A stretch of 64,000 nt of DNA from Photobacterium phosphoreum (GCF_002954725.1 NZ_MSCQ01000001.1:1528508-1592507); one strand, 5' to 3'; numbered from the stretch's first letter, positions 26,706 to 36,772 are shown. The notes: generated from the letters alone by a model not told the origin. Translations and numbers: made by a program.

Positions 26706-26894
26706 TTACTTGAACTGATTATTTAATGGATCGTAATGATAACCTTGTTGAGCCATTTTTTCGGTGAGTTCAGTTTCACTTAATTCATAACGAGAGGTTA
26801 ATTCAGCCATAGAGTTACACTCTAGCCGTAAACGCTCGTTAACGATCCCAATTACAATATGGGTATCCATACCAAGTAAGTTATTAATTTCCAT
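26706..26894 (-). CDS. DUF4250 domain protein
   Basis: A complete 62-residue cytoplasmic protein whose whole length is the DUF4250 domain: an N-terminal helix (NNLLGMDTHIVIGIVNERLR), a predicted helix-turn-helix-like middle and the C-terminal GYHYDPLNNQFK. The ribosome site AAGGAGG just before the ATG is very strong. The fold is unknown in function. It is a single gene, convergent with metR. Confidence 0.85.
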   Translation of the reverse strand: MEINNLLGMDTHIVIGIVNERLRLECNSMAELTSRYELSETELTEKMAQQGYHYDPLNNQFK

Positions 26895-26993
26895 CCTGCC
26901 TCCTTATTACTAACAATTAATTATTAATATTAATCGCCATTTCATTAAGCATAGACGGTTTACTGTTATTTCTCTTCGCTATAAATACTCGTC

Positions 26994-27028
26994 ATAAAAA
27001 AGCCTTTATCTTAAATAAGATAAAGGCT
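26994..27028 (-). terminator. terminator after the polytopic membrane protein gene
   Basis: AGCCTTTATCTTA and TAAGATAAAGGCT form a perfect 13-bp stem; on the minus strand TTTTTT follows. It lies 22 bases after the stop codon at 27051. Confidence 0.85.
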
Positions 27029-27050
27029 AAGTAGCGTTCAAATTCATGGT

Positions 27051-27731
27051 TTAAAATAAAGTTAATTGCATCACAGCTGAAAACATAAGTAGCCCCGCTG
27101 CTACTAATAACTGCCATTTATTCACGGTTTTATGTAATAAAATATGCCCCGACCACACCAGTAATGCGGCGACTAAACATAATAATGAAATCACAACTTC
27201 AACCGTATAAGGCGCAGTTGCCGCTTCACCCATGAAGATAATTTTCCACACTAAGAGTAATACCGAAACTATCGCACTGATAAAGCCAACAAACGGCAAA
27301 ATACGGTGAAAAGCCTGTAATCGAGTGCGTGAAAAGGTTAATAAAACATGCGCCAGTAAACTACCGTACAGCGCCACCGCGACTAAACTTAGCAATACTT
27401 CAGGTATGTCCATCATTGGCAATAACATCATCCAACTAATAAACCCCAGTAGATTAGAGCCATAAAGCACCACCAAAGGGCCTGAGTCACGGGTTTTACT
27501 GGTTTTCACTTTTACGGTAAAAAATAACAAACTCAGTAAAGGCAATACTGCCCACACTTGGCTAATCGCAGCCAATAACCACCCAATAAGCAATACTGGC
27601 AACATTTTGTGTACTCGACCGCGTTGACCAGGGCAAATCTCCCCTTTGGTGAGTACTACAGTAAGAATACATTGCGCACCAAGCAGTGCTGGAATTAAAA
27701 ATGCGAGATAGCCGATCATAATAAGCATCAA
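27051..27731 (-). CDS. polytopic membrane protein of unknown function
   Basis: A 226-residue inner-membrane protein with seven or eight hydrophobic segments spread evenly over its length and short polar loops (KTSKTRDSGP near residue 77, FSRTRLQAFHR near residue 134). There is no signal peptide cleavage site, transporter signature or soluble domain that I recognise. Bulk composition (Leu, Val, Ala) resembles uncharacterised membrane proteins of vibrios. It is monocistronic, ends at a strong terminator and is divergent from glpA across 276 bases. The start (ATG ATG) is uncertain by one residue. Confidence 0.7.
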   Translation of the reverse strand: MMLIMIGYLAFLIPALLGAQCILTVVLTKGEICPGQRGRVHKMLPVLLIGWLLAAISQVWAVLPLLSLLFFTVKVKTSKTRDSGPLVVLYGSNLLGFISWMMLLPMMDIPEVLLSLVAVALYGSLLAHVLLTFSRTRLQAFHRILPFVGFISAIVSVLLLVWKIIFMGEAATAPYTVEVVISLLCLVAALLVWSGHILLHKTVNKWQLLVAAGLLMFSAVMQLTLF

Positions 27732-27878
27732 TTAAAAATAAAAGGAGCACAATTATACTCAAGTCACGTCAAGATGCGAATCTCAGCCAACCGTTAACGA
27801 TTAATCACTCTGCTCGAATACATCCTCGACTAAATATGATTCAAAAAACCGCTTAATGAACAAAAAGGAACGCTTAAA

Positions 27879-27911
27879 ATGTTCGTTCGCTCATTTGTGT
27901 GCGTTCGCTCA
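27879..27911. promoter_or_regulatory. GlpR-like operator repeats upstream of glpA
   Basis: ATGTTCG (27879-27885) starts a cluster in which GTTCGCTCA occurs twice, at 27885-27893 and 27903-27911, an 18-base period. ATGTTCG is the enteric GlpR half-site, and an inverted copy CGAACAT overlaps the glpA start (28003-28009). Repression of glpABC by GlpR is known in E. coli. Confidence 0.42.
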
Positions 27912-28007
27912 ACAAATAGAGTGTAATTTAATGGCATATTAACCCTATTAAAATAGTGGGCGTTTAAAACGCTAATAATATAATCAATAACGATAAGCGA
28001 AACGAAC

Positions 28008-29660
28008 ATGACGACTTGGTTAGAAACAGAGGTTGTGATCATCGGTGGTGGTGCAACAGGTACAGGTATAATGCGTGACTGTGCCCTGCGTGGCATCAAA
28101 TGTATCTTAATTGAGAAGGACGATTTAGCCTCTGGTACAACCGGCCGTAACCATGGCTTACTTCATTCAGGTGCACGCTATGCGGTTACGGATCCAGAAT
28201 CAGCCAAAGAATGTATTATTGAAAACCGTATCCTTAAAAATATAGCGCGCCACTGTGTTGAAGATACACAAGGGCTATTTATTTCTTTGCCTGATGATGA
28301 TCTTCAATTTCAACAACAATTCATTAGCGCCTGTCAAAATGCTGATATTGACGTTGAGCAATTAACCCCACAACAAGCATTACGATTAGAGCCAAACTGT
28401 AACCCACAACTTATAGGTGCGGTAAAAGTGCCTGACGGTACCATCGACCCTTTTCGCCTTGCCTCTTCTAACGCTCTTGATGCTATAGAGCACGGTGCAC
28501 AACTTTTTAATCACACTTTTGTCACCGCCCTTATCCAACAAAATGGCACCGTCAAAGGAGTCAAATGTTTAAACCTAAAAACCAATACTCACTTTGAAAT
28601 TAGAGCCCAGCAAGTTATTAATGCTGCAGGGATCTGGGGACAACAAATCTGTCAGTATGGTGATCTTAATATCACTATGTTCCCTGCCAAAGGATCATTG
28701 TTGATCTTAGATTATCGAATTAATAACTTAGTGATCAACCGCTGTAGAAAGCCTTCTGATGCCGATATATTGGTCCCAGGTGATACCATTTCGCTAATTG
28801 GTACAACATCGGAACGCATTGATTATAAAGATATTGACGATCTCCATGTGACTAGCAGAGAAATTGATATTTTATTAAAAGAAGGTGCCAAACTAGCACC
28901 CATCATGGCTAATACCCGCGTATTACGGGCTTATGCGGGCGTTCGACCATTAGTTGCTGTCGATGGTGACACCAGTGGCCGTAATATTAGCCGTGGGATC
29001 GTGTTATTAGATCACGCTGAACGCGATAGCATGGACGGTTTTATTACTATCACAGGCGGTAAGTTAATGACCTATCGCATGATGGCTGAATGGACCACAG
29101 ATCTGGTTGCGAAAAAACTCGGTAACACCACCCCTTGTACGACTCACCAACGGCCATTACCGGGATCTGAGCAACCTAAAGCCATTAAGCACACTGCTAG
29201 TTTAGCCAAACCTGTCTATCAATCTGCCTATTACCGTCATGGTGAGCGCGCCCAACAATTTTTAACTGATGATAAAAAAAGCCAAGCCATTATTTGTGAA
29301 TGTGAAATGGTGACCTGTGGTGAAGTTGAATATGCGATCAAACAACTGGATGTCCATAATCTGGTTGATTTACGTCGTCGCACCCGTGTCGGAATGGGAC
29401 CTTGCCAAGGTGAATTATGTTCTTATCGTGCCGCAGGTTTATTTGCTGAATATGGCAATACTGATGGTAACCATGCCAGTCATATTCTCAGTGATTTTCT
29501 TGAAGAACGTTGGAAAGGCATTAAACCGGTATTTTGGGGTGATGCTTTACGCGAGGGTGAATTTTCTTATTGGATCTATGAAGGTCTCTTTGGTGTCAGT
29601 GATATTCCACCAGCATCTACATCTACCAACACTATCAATCCAAGCAATGAGGCAAAATAA
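28008..29660 (+). CDS. glpA: anaerobic glycerol-3-phosphate dehydrogenase subunit A
   Basis: The catalytic FAD subunit of the anaerobic enzyme that oxidises glycerol 3-phosphate to dihydroxyacetone phosphate at the inner membrane. The N-terminal FAD site is [13 protein letters not shown] (about residues 8-20), followed by the family segment [16 protein letters not shown]. The C-terminal 120 residues form a BFD-like iron-sulfur domain with cysteines in IICECE and later CQGELC. At 550 residues it is full-length (E. coli 542). Its stop overlaps the glpB start by one base. No strong ribosome site precedes the ATG. Confidence 0.96.
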   Translation: MTTWLETEVVIIGGGATGTGIMRDCALRGIKCILIEKDDLASGTTGRNHGLLHSGARYAVTDPESAKECIIENRILKNIARHCVEDTQGLFISLPDDDLQFQQQFISACQNADIDVEQLTPQQALRLEPNCNPQLIGAVKVPDGTIDPFRLASSNALDAIEHGAQLFNHTFVTALIQQNGTVKGVKCLNLKTNTHFEIRAQQVINAAGIWGQQICQYGDLNITMFPAKGSLLILDYRINNLVINRCRKPSDADILVPGDTISLIGTTSERIDYKDIDDLHVTSREIDILLKEGAKLAPIMANTRVLRAYAGVRPLVAVDGDTSGRNISRGIVLLDHAERDSMDGFITITGGKLMTYRMMAEWTTDLVAKKLGNTTPCTTHQRPLPGSEQPKAIKHTASLAKPVYQSAYYRHGERAQQFLTDDKKSQAIICECEMVTCGEVEYAIKQLDVHNLVDLRRRTRVGMGPCQGELCSYRAAGLFAEYGNTDGNHASHILSDFLEERWKGIKPVFWGDALREGEFSYWIYEGLFGVSDIPPASTSTNTINPSNEAK

Positions 29661-31003
29661 TGAAATTTGATAATATAATTATTGGTGGTGGTGTTGCTGG
29701 CTTAACCTGCGCTATTCGTTGTGCTCAAGCAGGGCTAAAAACAGCCGTTATTGCCGCGGGTCAAAGTGCACTCCATTTTTCTTCTGGCTCAATTGATGTG
29801 TTAAGCCGTTTACCGAATGGCACTGCAACCCATTATCCTTTTGATGAATTTGACACCTTAGCCCATCAATCACCACAACACCCTTACAGTAAACTAGGTG
29901 CTGACATTACTCGCCAAGCGATCGATTGGTATCAACAGACAATGACAAATATTGGCATTGAACTGCACCATCAAGCTCATGATTGTAACCATTTACGCAT
30001 TACGCCAATGGGCACATTTAAGGCTACGTGGTTATCCCAAGCAACAGTGCACCCTTTTCCGATGTTTGATCCAGCCCAAGCATTACGCCGCATAGCATTA
30101 GTGACTATCGATGGCTTCCGTGATTTTCAACCCCAATTAGCCGCTGATAATTTACGTTTGCTACCCCACTTCGCTAATGTGGACATTACCACTGCCACGA
30201 TTGCATTGCCCGATGCTGAATTAATGCAACGTAACCCGTGTGAATATCGCTCAATTGATATTTCCCGCGTATTAGTTGACGAAAATACGCTCCAGCGTTT
30301 TGCTTTAGCGATGAAAAACACCATTGGTGAAGCGGATTTGGTGGTACTTCCTGCCGTATTTGGTAATGGCACTGGGATTAAAGTCATTAAAAAACTTGAA
30401 CAGTTAACAGGTTACACCGTATGTGAAATTCCAACTATGCCGCCATCATTACTCGGCATACGTTTGGAAGATGCTATGAAAAGCTATTACAAATCATTAG
30501 GTGGTCTGATTCTTGCGGGTGATGAAGTCACTCATGGTGAATTTGAGAACAACCAACTCCAACGTATTTTTACTCGTCATCACGGCGATATGCCGTTAGT
30601 CGCTAATCATTATTTATTAGCCAGTGGGAGCTTCTTTAGTCGGGGCTTACACGCTGAACGCCACCATATTGAAGAGGCTATTTTTGGATTAGATATTGCA
30701 CCATTAGCATCAACTAACCACCAGCATTGGTATCAGCCACAGTTTTTCAGTGACCAACCACATCAGTTTTTAGGAATGGGCGTTGAAACTAATCAGCAAT
30801 TACAACCCAGTCTTAACGGTAATGTGATTACTAATATCTACTGTGCGGGGGCTATTTTAGCCCATTACAACCCAGTCTTTGAAGGCAGTGGCAGCGGTGT
30901 TGCTATCAGCACCGGTTTTCACGCTGCACAATCGATGATCGCCTTACACGACAAGCACAGCTCAACCGCAATTTTTCCATCATTAGCAGAGGGCAATATC
31001 TAA
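29660..31003 (+). CDS. glpB: anaerobic glycerol-3-phosphate dehydrogenase subunit B
   Basis: The second flavoprotein subunit, which passes electrons from GlpA toward GlpC. The N-terminal dinucleotide motif [20 protein letters not shown] (about residues 6-25) is clear, as is the late [20 protein letters not shown] segment near residue 397, where the FAD domain closes. At 447 residues it is slightly longer than E. coli GlpB (419). It overlaps glpA and glpC by one base at each end (TAATG arrangements), a tightly coupled operon. Confidence 0.95.
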   Translation: MKFDNIIIGGGVAGLTCAIRCAQAGLKTAVIAAGQSALHFSSGSIDVLSRLPNGTATHYPFDEFDTLAHQSPQHPYSKLGADITRQAIDWYQQTMTNIGIELHHQAHDCNHLRITPMGTFKATWLSQATVHPFPMFDPAQALRRIALVTIDGFRDFQPQLAADNLRLLPHFANVDITTATIALPDAELMQRNPCEYRSIDISRVLVDENTLQRFALAMKNTIGEADLVVLPAVFGNGTGIKVIKKLEQLTGYTVCEIPTMPPSLLGIRLEDAMKSYYKSLGGLILAGDEVTHGEFENNQLQRIFTRHHGDMPLVANHYLLASGSFFSRGLHAERHHIEEAIFGLDIAPLASTNHQHWYQPQFFSDQPHQFLGMGVETNQQLQPSLNGNVITNIYCAGAILAHYNPVFEGSGSGVAISTGFHAAQSMIALHDKHSSTAIFPSLAEGNI

Positions 31004-32211
31004 TGCTCAAGCAAGATACCAGTTTTGACCAATGCATTAAATGCACCGTATGTACCGTTTATTGCCCTGTTGCTAAAGCCAATCCAAATTACCCCGGCCC
31101 TAAACAATGTGGTCCAGATGGTGAACGATTACGGATTAAAAGTGCTGAGTTTTATGATGATATGCTTAAGCTTTGCACTAACTGTAAACGTTGTGAAACC
31201 GCTTGTCCTTCTGGAGTAAAAATCGGTGACATGATCGCAGTTGCACGCAGTAAACATGCTAAACACGATCTTAATATTAAAACAATTCGAGATTTTGTAT
31301 TAAGCCATACTGATTTAATGGGTTCAGTTGCGACACCTTTCGCGCCGATCGTTAATGCAATTACTGGCTTTAAACCTGTTAAAAAGATCATGCATAAAAC
31401 CATTGGTGTTCATGATCATAAAACGTTACCTAAATATTCTCATGGCACCTTTCGCCAGTGGTATAAAAAGCATTGCCAAAACCAAACTAAATATTCGCAA
31501 CAAGTGCATTATTTCCATGGCTGTTACGTTAATTATAACAACCCACAGTTAGGCAAAGATTTCATCCGCGTTATGAATGCGATGAATATTGGCGTGCAGT
31601 TATTAGATAAGGAAAAATGCTGTGGGGTACCGTTAATTGCCAATGGTTTCTTTGATAAAGCCAAGAAAAATGCATTACTTAACACCCAAATTTTTGAAGC
31701 TGTTGTTGAAAAATATAATTCAACCATTGTTTCAACCTCTTCTACTTGTGCCTTTACCCTACGTGAAGAATATCCGCATGTATTAAAAATAGATAATGCC
31801 AAAGTTGCCGATCGGATTGAATATGTTACCCGTTTTTTACTTAAAGCGTTTATGAATGGTAATACCCCAAAATTAAAACCTATTAATAAAAAAGTGGTCT
31901 ACCATACTCCGTGTCATCTTGAGCGCACTGGCGGTAGTTTATACACCATTGAGTTACTTAAAATGATCCCTGGATTAGATCTTGAAATATTAGATAGCCA
32001 ATGCTGTGGCTTAGCGGGTACTTATGGTTTTAAAACTGAAAACTATGATACATCAATGAAAATTGGCGAGGATTTATTTCAAAAAATCCGCCATGCAAAA
32101 GCAGATTACGCAATAACTGATTGCGAAACCTGTAAATGGCAAATTGAAGAAAACACTGATTTAACAACAATTCACCCTGTTAGCTTGCTCGCGATGGCAT
32201 TAGCTGACTAA
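31003..32211 (+). CDS. glpC: anaerobic glycerol-3-phosphate dehydrogenase subunit C
   Basis: The membrane-anchoring iron-sulfur subunit that hands electrons to menaquinone. Two ferredoxin-type [4Fe-4S] motifs are visible near the N-terminus, CIKCTVCTVYCPV and CTNCKRCETACPS. Two CCG domains follow: FHGCYVN with KCCGVPL, and YHTPCHLE with QCCGLAGTYG, the same pattern as in heterodisulfide reductase subunit B. The 402 residues match E. coli GlpC (396). It is the last gene of glpABC. Fumarate or another anaerobic acceptor would complete the chain; dcuC nearby fits such metabolism but is a separate operon. Confidence 0.96.
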   Translation: MLKQDTSFDQCIKCTVCTVYCPVAKANPNYPGPKQCGPDGERLRIKSAEFYDDMLKLCTNCKRCETACPSGVKIGDMIAVARSKHAKHDLNIKTIRDFVLSHTDLMGSVATPFAPIVNAITGFKPVKKIMHKTIGVHDHKTLPKYSHGTFRQWYKKHCQNQTKYSQQVHYFHGCYVNYNNPQLGKDFIRVMNAMNIGVQLLDKEKCCGVPLIANGFFDKAKKNALLNTQIFEAVVEKYNSTIVSTSSTCAFTLREEYPHVLKIDNAKVADRIEYVTRFLLKAFMNGNTPKLKPINKKVVYHTPCHLERTGGSLYTIELLKMIPGLDLEILDSQCCGLAGTYGFKTENYDTSMKIGEDLFQKIRHAKADYAITDCETCKWQIEENTDLTTIHPVSLLAMALAD

Positions 32212-32252
32212 ACACACCTTTACCAATCGGTTATTTTTGATAATACTAATCG

Positions 32253-32292
32253 AGTACGCAGTATTTCCCCCGATTAAATAGTGCGTACTTTT
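32253..32292 (+). terminator. candidate terminator after glpABC
   Basis: AGTACGCA (32253-32260) and TGCGTACT (32282-32289) form an eight-bp stem with a 21-base loop and TTTT after it. A second inverted repeat, CTCGCT/AGCGAG (about 32296-32315), follows. Confidence 0.5.
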
Positions 32293-32346
32293 AACTCGCT
32301 CAATGGCTAGCGAGATAGGTTTATCTAACGATTGAGTCAACATATT

Positions 32347-32763
32347 ATGTTATTTCTAAAACCACTAGGGCTATTGTTTACCGCACTGATATTAAGCAGT
32401 TGTTCTTTTATGGCTATCGCTGCTGATAGCAATGAAGCGGTTCATTTTAAAACAGGGACTAGCAGTGAGCAGTATGTCGCAACAACAGCCAACTATGATG
32501 TTAATAATTATGTTTTTTATGCTAAAAAAGATCAGCATTTAAAAGTAACCCTCGACACCAAAAGTACTAAATTATGGGTGGCTCTATTAAACTCAAAACT
32601 TGAAAATATTGCTGATTTAAGCCCATTTTCTGCAGATATTAATCATAACGGCGAATATATTTTACCTTACGATGGCAAATACACTATCCGCATTGGTCAA
32701 TATCGCGCTTTTGCTCGTCGTGGTGAGAGTAGCCATTACACATTAACTATCGCGATCGATTAG
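32347..32763 (+). CDS. PliG-like g-type lysozyme inhibitor lipoprotein
   Basis: A 138-residue envelope protein. The preferred ATG at 32347 starts a lipoprotein signal with LSSC (Cys19); a signal peptidase I site after AIAA is the alternative. The mature part resembles the E. coli periplasmic inhibitor of g-type lysozyme: the order HFKTGTSSEQY, NYVFYAKKDQHLKVTL, GEYILPYDGKYTIRIGQ, then a short basic C-terminal strand, is shared as I recall that family. Such inhibitors protect peptidoglycan from animal g-type lysozymes, which are common in fish and molluscs. The gene stands alone after glpABC. Generic PPC-like beta-sandwich domains look similar, so the assignment is probable, not certain. Confidence 0.6.
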   Translation: MLFLKPLGLLFTALILSSCSFMAIAADSNEAVHFKTGTSSEQYVATTANYDVNNYVFYAKKDQHLKVTLDTKSTKLWVALLNSKLENIADLSPFSADINHNGEYILPYDGKYTIRIGQYRAFARRGESSHYTLTIAID

Positions 32764-32777
32764 CCACTCTTATTACC

Positions 32778-33974
32778 TCATTGGGGCTGTAAAACAGGTT
32801 GTTGCTTGGTTTTCATTAAGTACCCACATAATATGAACATTAGTGAGTACAATACTGTACCGCCAGTAACAACCATACTCCAACCGCCATGCTGCCAACA
32901 GTAAATCAACAAAAATCCCCCTAAACTACCACCAACATAATAATGAACTAAATAGAGCGCAGTGGCAGTTGCTTTAGCGACTTTTGCATGATGACTGACC
33001 CAAGCATAAGCTAATGAGTGGGTAAAAAATGCGCCTGAGCTCAATAACAGCAAGCTGATTAAAATAGTGAACCGTGATTCAACTAATCCTAGCCACATTC
33101 CCACCAAACTTAAAATTCCTCCTAAGATCATCCCTGATATTGGATTGAACTTACTTGCCCAACGACCGCTTAAACGTGATGTGATGGTGCCACTTAAATA
33201 ACAAAGAAAAATTAATGATGCCCAACTGAGTGGTAAATTAAACGGTGCAGCTACTAATCTAAACCCTGTCACAGAATAAAGGTTAACAAATAATGCAAAA
33301 TTTATTCCACCAATTAACATTGCTAGCCATAATACAGGTTGTTTAAGATGTGCGATTAACTGTCGGCCATGTACGTGCAGTTGATGGTTATGACGAACAA
33401 AATGTTGCTGTGGCGGTAATAATTTAATCACCACAATAGCTCCAAGTAAACTCATTACCGCCATCCCTAACACTGCCCCATGCCAGCCAAGTTGCTCACC
33501 AATAACACCACCGTATAATCGCCCAGCAATGCCTCCTAATGAGTTAGCACTGATATAGCCACCGACGGCTAACATTAATGCTTTAGGACTAAACTCCTCA
33601 GCCATATAAGCAACAGCAACAGCAACATAGCCTGCAACAGAGATCCCCATAACCGCTCGCGCTAAAGTTAAAGTAAATAAATCTTGGGTGAAAACCATCG
33701 CAAGGCCAACAATAGGCATCAATAATAAGCTGATCACCATGATGATCCGTCGCCCTACTATCTCAGATGCAATCGCCCATGGAATTAAACAGACTGCGAG
33801 CATTAATGTCGTAGCTGCCAAGACCCAATTAATTTGTGTTGCCGATACGGAAAATTCAGTCGCCATTAATGGCAACATCGGCTGGAACAAATACAAATTA
33901 CAAAAAACGATAAAAGAGCCTAATGCCAACGCAAAACTGGTTTTTTTATAGGCTAGAGTGTTGGTTTCTATCAT
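32778..33974 (-). CDS. ynfM: MFS transporter, YnfM family
   Basis: A twelve-helix inner-membrane transporter of 398 residues. The first helices carry the family segment NLYLFQPMLPLMATEFSVS and the conserved loop 2-3 motif with ASEIVGRR. A His-rich cytoplasmic loop, HNHQLHVHGRQ, separates the two six-helix halves. YnfM of E. coli, a putative arabinose or drug exporter in which a LysR gene is divergent, has the same arrangement, and a LysR gene is divergent here too. The substrate is not known. The gene is convergent with the lysozyme inhibitor-like gene, with 14 bases between stops. Confidence 0.88.
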   Translation of the reverse strand: MIETNTLAYKKTSFALALGSFIVFCNLYLFQPMLPLMATEFSVSATQINWVLAATTLMLAVCLIPWAIASEIVGRRIIMVISLLLMPIVGLAMVFTQDLFTLTLARAVMGISVAGYVAVAVAYMAEEFSPKALMLAVGGYISANSLGGIAGRLYGGVIGEQLGWHGAVLGMAVMSLLGAIVVIKLLPPQQHFVRHNHQLHVHGRQLIAHLKQPVLWLAMLIGGINFALFVNLYSVTGFRLVAAPFNLPLSWASLIFLCYLSGTITSRLSGRWASKFNPISGMILGGILSLVGMWLGLVESRFTILISLLLLSSGAFFTHSLAYAWVSHHAKVAKATATALYLVHYYVGGSLGGFLLIYCWQHGGWSMVVTGGTVLYSLMFILCGYLMKTKQQPVLQPQ

Positions 33975-34105
33975 GATCTCACCATTAAAATATTCTATGC
34001 TCAGTGGGTTATATCATTAGGGTAACAATGGCTTTTTTATAAAGACTAAACATAACGTGACAAGACGATAACAACAGCGACATAATAATAAAAATATATA
34101 ATTAA

Positions 34106-34118
34106 TATCACTGTGATA
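34106..34118. promoter_or_regulatory. palindrome between the MFS and LysR genes
   Basis: TATCACTGTGATA is a perfect 13-bp palindrome, 17 bases before the LysR start codon in the divergent promoter region. A LysR autoregulatory site is one possibility. Confidence 0.33.
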
Positions 34119-34134
34119 AACAAAAACTATAGCT

Positions 34135-35004
34135 ATGAATACTCGCTTACTGACTTATTTTGCTAAATTAGCAGAAACAAAAAATTTCACTCGTGCCGCA
34201 GAGCAACTTCATATTGCGCAACCTGCGCTCAGCGTTGCTATCAAAAAACTCGAACAGCAATTAGATCTAACCCTTTTTTATCGAAATGAACGCAAAGTCA
34301 TGCTAACTCAAGAAGGTGAAGTATTACTGGTACACGCTAAGCAAATTCTACAAAAAATAGCAGATGCAACTTTAGCAATGAAAGAATTACGTGGGTTAGA
34401 AAAAGGGGAAGTTAGGCTAGGTGTACCCAGCATGTTGGGATCATATTTTTTCCCTCAAATATTAATGGGATTTAAAAGCCACTACCCTAACCTTAAATTA
34501 ACTATCGTTGAAGCTGGCACCCAATCTATTCGAAAAATGTTACTTGATAGCGAATTAGATCTCGGGGTCATTATTAATCATAACGTACCCGCCAGCTTAC
34601 AAATTGAGCATCTCTTGCGTTCACAGATGGTCGCTGTCGTCAGTGAGCAGCATGATTTCGCCACAAAAAAAAGCCTAAGCTTCACCGATTTTTTTGGACA
34701 AGAATTAGTGGCATTTAAGCCGGGATATTTTCATCGTGAAATGTTAGATCACGTCTGCGAACAACACAATTTAACCCCTAACATTTCATTTGAAACAAAT
34801 TTATTACCGATGATTTTACAAATCGTTCGCCATGACTTTGCTATTACTGCATTACTTGAATTAGTCACAGATCATGAACCGCATCTGATCCCCATCCCTT
34901 TTGCCGAACCCATTCAGTTAGATCTTGCTATGGCATGGCGTAAGCAAGGTTACCTCTCACTTGCTGATAGAACCTTTATTGAATACGTTAAACAGCAATG
35001 CTAA
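34135..35004 (+). CDS. LysR-family regulator divergent from the MFS gene
   Basis: A 289-residue LysR regulator. The helix-turn-helix is at about 18-37 (NFTRAAEQLHIAQPALSVAI), followed by the linker helix and an effector domain beginning with EVRLGVPSMLG near residue 92. It begins at an ATG shortly after the palindrome at 34106-34118. The divergent MFS gene matches YnfM, whose E. coli neighbour is the LysR protein YnfL, so this gene probably controls the transporter. The ligand is unknown. Similarity to CynR and CbbR-like proteins is only general. Confidence 0.9.
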   Translation: MNTRLLTYFAKLAETKNFTRAAEQLHIAQPALSVAIKKLEQQLDLTLFYRNERKVMLTQEGEVLLVHAKQILQKIADATLAMKELRGLEKGEVRLGVPSMLGSYFFPQILMGFKSHYPNLKLTIVEAGTQSIRKMLLDSELDLGVIINHNVPASLQIEHLLRSQMVAVVSEQHDFATKKSLSFTDFFGQELVAFKPGYFHREMLDHVCEQHNLTPNISFETNLLPMILQIVRHDFAITALLELVTDHEPHLIPIPFAEPIQLDLAMAWRKQGYLSLADRTFIEYVKQQC

Positions 35005-35146
35005 TAATAACAATTGTTAATAACCATTAGTAATAATATAGTGAGCGATTTTTAACATTTACAAAACATACTAGCATCAATATAAAACACCACAAAAATC
35101 AAATTATTAACATCATCAATAAAAGCATGGGTGAGATCATATCCTT

Positions 35147-35160
35147 GACTGTTAACAGTC
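35147..35160. promoter_or_regulatory. 14-bp perfect palindrome upstream of dcuC
   Basis: GACTGTTAACAGTC is a perfect palindrome 105 bases before the dcuC start. It does not match the FNR (TTGAT-N4-ATCAA) or CRP consensus, and no regulator is assigned. Confidence 0.3.
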
Positions 35161-35264
35161 GTTCATAAGCTGTTTTTTAGCTACATTAGTCGCGATTTTT
35201 ATGAAAAATATGCAGTAATACATCATAAATGCATATTTTATTTGATTTTAGGAGAGGACTTTCC

Positions 35265-36632
35265 ATGACGGAATTATTAATTGGTTTGGTGATCACCATT
35301 GCCGTTGGTTATTATATAGTAAAGGGATATAACGCGGCTGGCGTTTTATTAACAGCGGGAATTTCGTTATTAATTATTGCAGGTTTATTAGGCCATTCAG
35401 TGTTACCTGCAACAGTTACATCTACTGGCAATCTATTAACTGACTCACTTGAGTATGTGAAATACATGCTTCAAAACCGTGGCGGCGGTCTAGGTTTACA
35501 GATCATGCTATTGTGTGGTTTTGCTTCTTATATGACCCACATTGGCGCAAATAACGTCGTTGTTAAGCAATTTTCAAAACCTCTTTCTTTTATCAAATCG
35601 CCTTACGTTTTATTAGTTGCTGCCTATATTGTTGCCTGTTTAATGTCACTCGCTGTCAGTTCTGCAACAGGACTTGGCGTGCTATTAATGGCAACCTTAT
35701 TCCCAATGATGACCGCAATGGGCATATCTCGCCCAGCAGCTGCGGCAGTCTGTGCATCACCTGCCGCGATCATTCTTTCACCAACATCAGGTGATGTTAT
35801 TGTTGCAGCCGAAAAATCAGGCTTACCTCTACATGTTTTCGCTGTAGAAACCGTATTACCCGTTTCTATCTGTGCCATTATCGTGATGGCAGTCGCTGCG
35901 TTTTTCTGGAATAAATACCTTGATAAGAAAGACAACACACCAATGGAACGTGTTGATATTTCAGAAATGGAAGTTAATGCACCGGCTTATTACTCGATCT
36001 TACCTTTCATGCCAATTATCGGCGTATTCTTATTTAATGGTGAAACCATTCCAGGGTTAACTCTGGATATTTACACGATTGTGATCGTTTCTATTACGCT
36101 AGGTGCTTTGGTTGATTTCTTTACTAACCGTTTGAACGGCAAGGTAACATTAAGTAATCTTGAATCTTGTTATGCGGGTATGGGTGATGCATTTAAAGGC
36201 GTGGTAATGTTATTAGTCGCCGCGGGTGTATTCGCGCAAGGTCTGATGACGGTTGGTACTATTGATAACCTGATTGCTCTAGCAGATAAAGCCGGTGCTG
36301 GCGGTTTCGCACTAATGCTATTATTAACAGCCCTTACTGTTGCTGCCGCAATTGCTACAGGTTCAGGCAATGCACCTTTCTATGCCTTCGTAGAACTTGC
36401 TCCTCAATTGGCGGGTAAATTAGGTTTAAGCCCTGCTTTCCTTATTATCCCGATGCTACAAGCATCAAACTTAGGTCGCACAATTTCTCCAGTATCTGGT
36501 GTTATTGTTGCAACATCAGGCATGGCAAAAATTAACCCATTTGATGTTGTTAAGCGTACTGTTGTTCCTGTCCTTTGTGGTTTAGCTACCGTTATTCTAG
36601 GTACATTCGTATTGGTTCCAATGTACGTTTAA
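35265..36632 (+). CDS. dcuC: anaerobic C4-dicarboxylate transporter DcuC
   Basis: An inner-membrane carrier that in E. coli exports succinate during fermentation and exchanges C4-dicarboxylates. The ATG at 35265 has AGGAGAGG before it; the frame is open 12 codons earlier. About twelve hydrophobic segments run over 455 residues (E. coli 461). The segments MLCGFASYMTHIGANNVVVK, CLMSLAVSSATGLGVLLMAT and SPAAIILSPTSGDVIVAAEKS are close to E. coli DcuC as I recall it. A strong terminator follows. No FNR box was found upstream. Confidence 0.93.
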   Translation: MTELLIGLVITIAVGYYIVKGYNAAGVLLTAGISLLIIAGLLGHSVLPATVTSTGNLLTDSLEYVKYMLQNRGGGLGLQIMLLCGFASYMTHIGANNVVVKQFSKPLSFIKSPYVLLVAAYIVACLMSLAVSSATGLGVLLMATLFPMMTAMGISRPAAAAVCASPAAIILSPTSGDVIVAAEKSGLPLHVFAVETVLPVSICAIIVMAVAAFFWNKYLDKKDNTPMERVDISEMEVNAPAYYSILPFMPIIGVFLFNGETIPGLTLDIYTIVIVSITLGALVDFFTNRLNGKVTLSNLESCYAGMGDAFKGVVMLLVAAGVFAQGLMTVGTIDNLIALADKAGAGGFALMLLLTALTVAAAIATGSGNAPFYAFVELAPQLAGKLGLSPAFLIIPMLQASNLGRTISPVSGVIVATSGMAKINPFDVVKRTVVPVLCGLATVILGTFVLVPMYV

Positions 36633-36679
36633 TGATTAAGTCGAATAACGGTTTAATCTATTAAGCATCTAAAAATAGT

Positions 36680-36717
36680 AAGCCCATTGAGAAAATACAC
36701 TCAATGGGCTTTTTTTA
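36680..36717 (+). terminator. terminator after dcuC
   Basis: AAGCCCATTGAG and CTCAATGGGCTT form a perfect 12-bp stem with an eight-base loop and six or more T after it. Confidence 0.9.
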
Positions 36718-36772
36718 TATTGTACATCACGGCACAATTACGGTTATTGATTCAAACCGTAATTATTTATCT

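Noticed and set aside
35005-35264. FNR box upstream of dcuC
   Set aside because: Only isolated ATCAA half-sites were seen; no TTGAT-N4-ATCAA arrangement.
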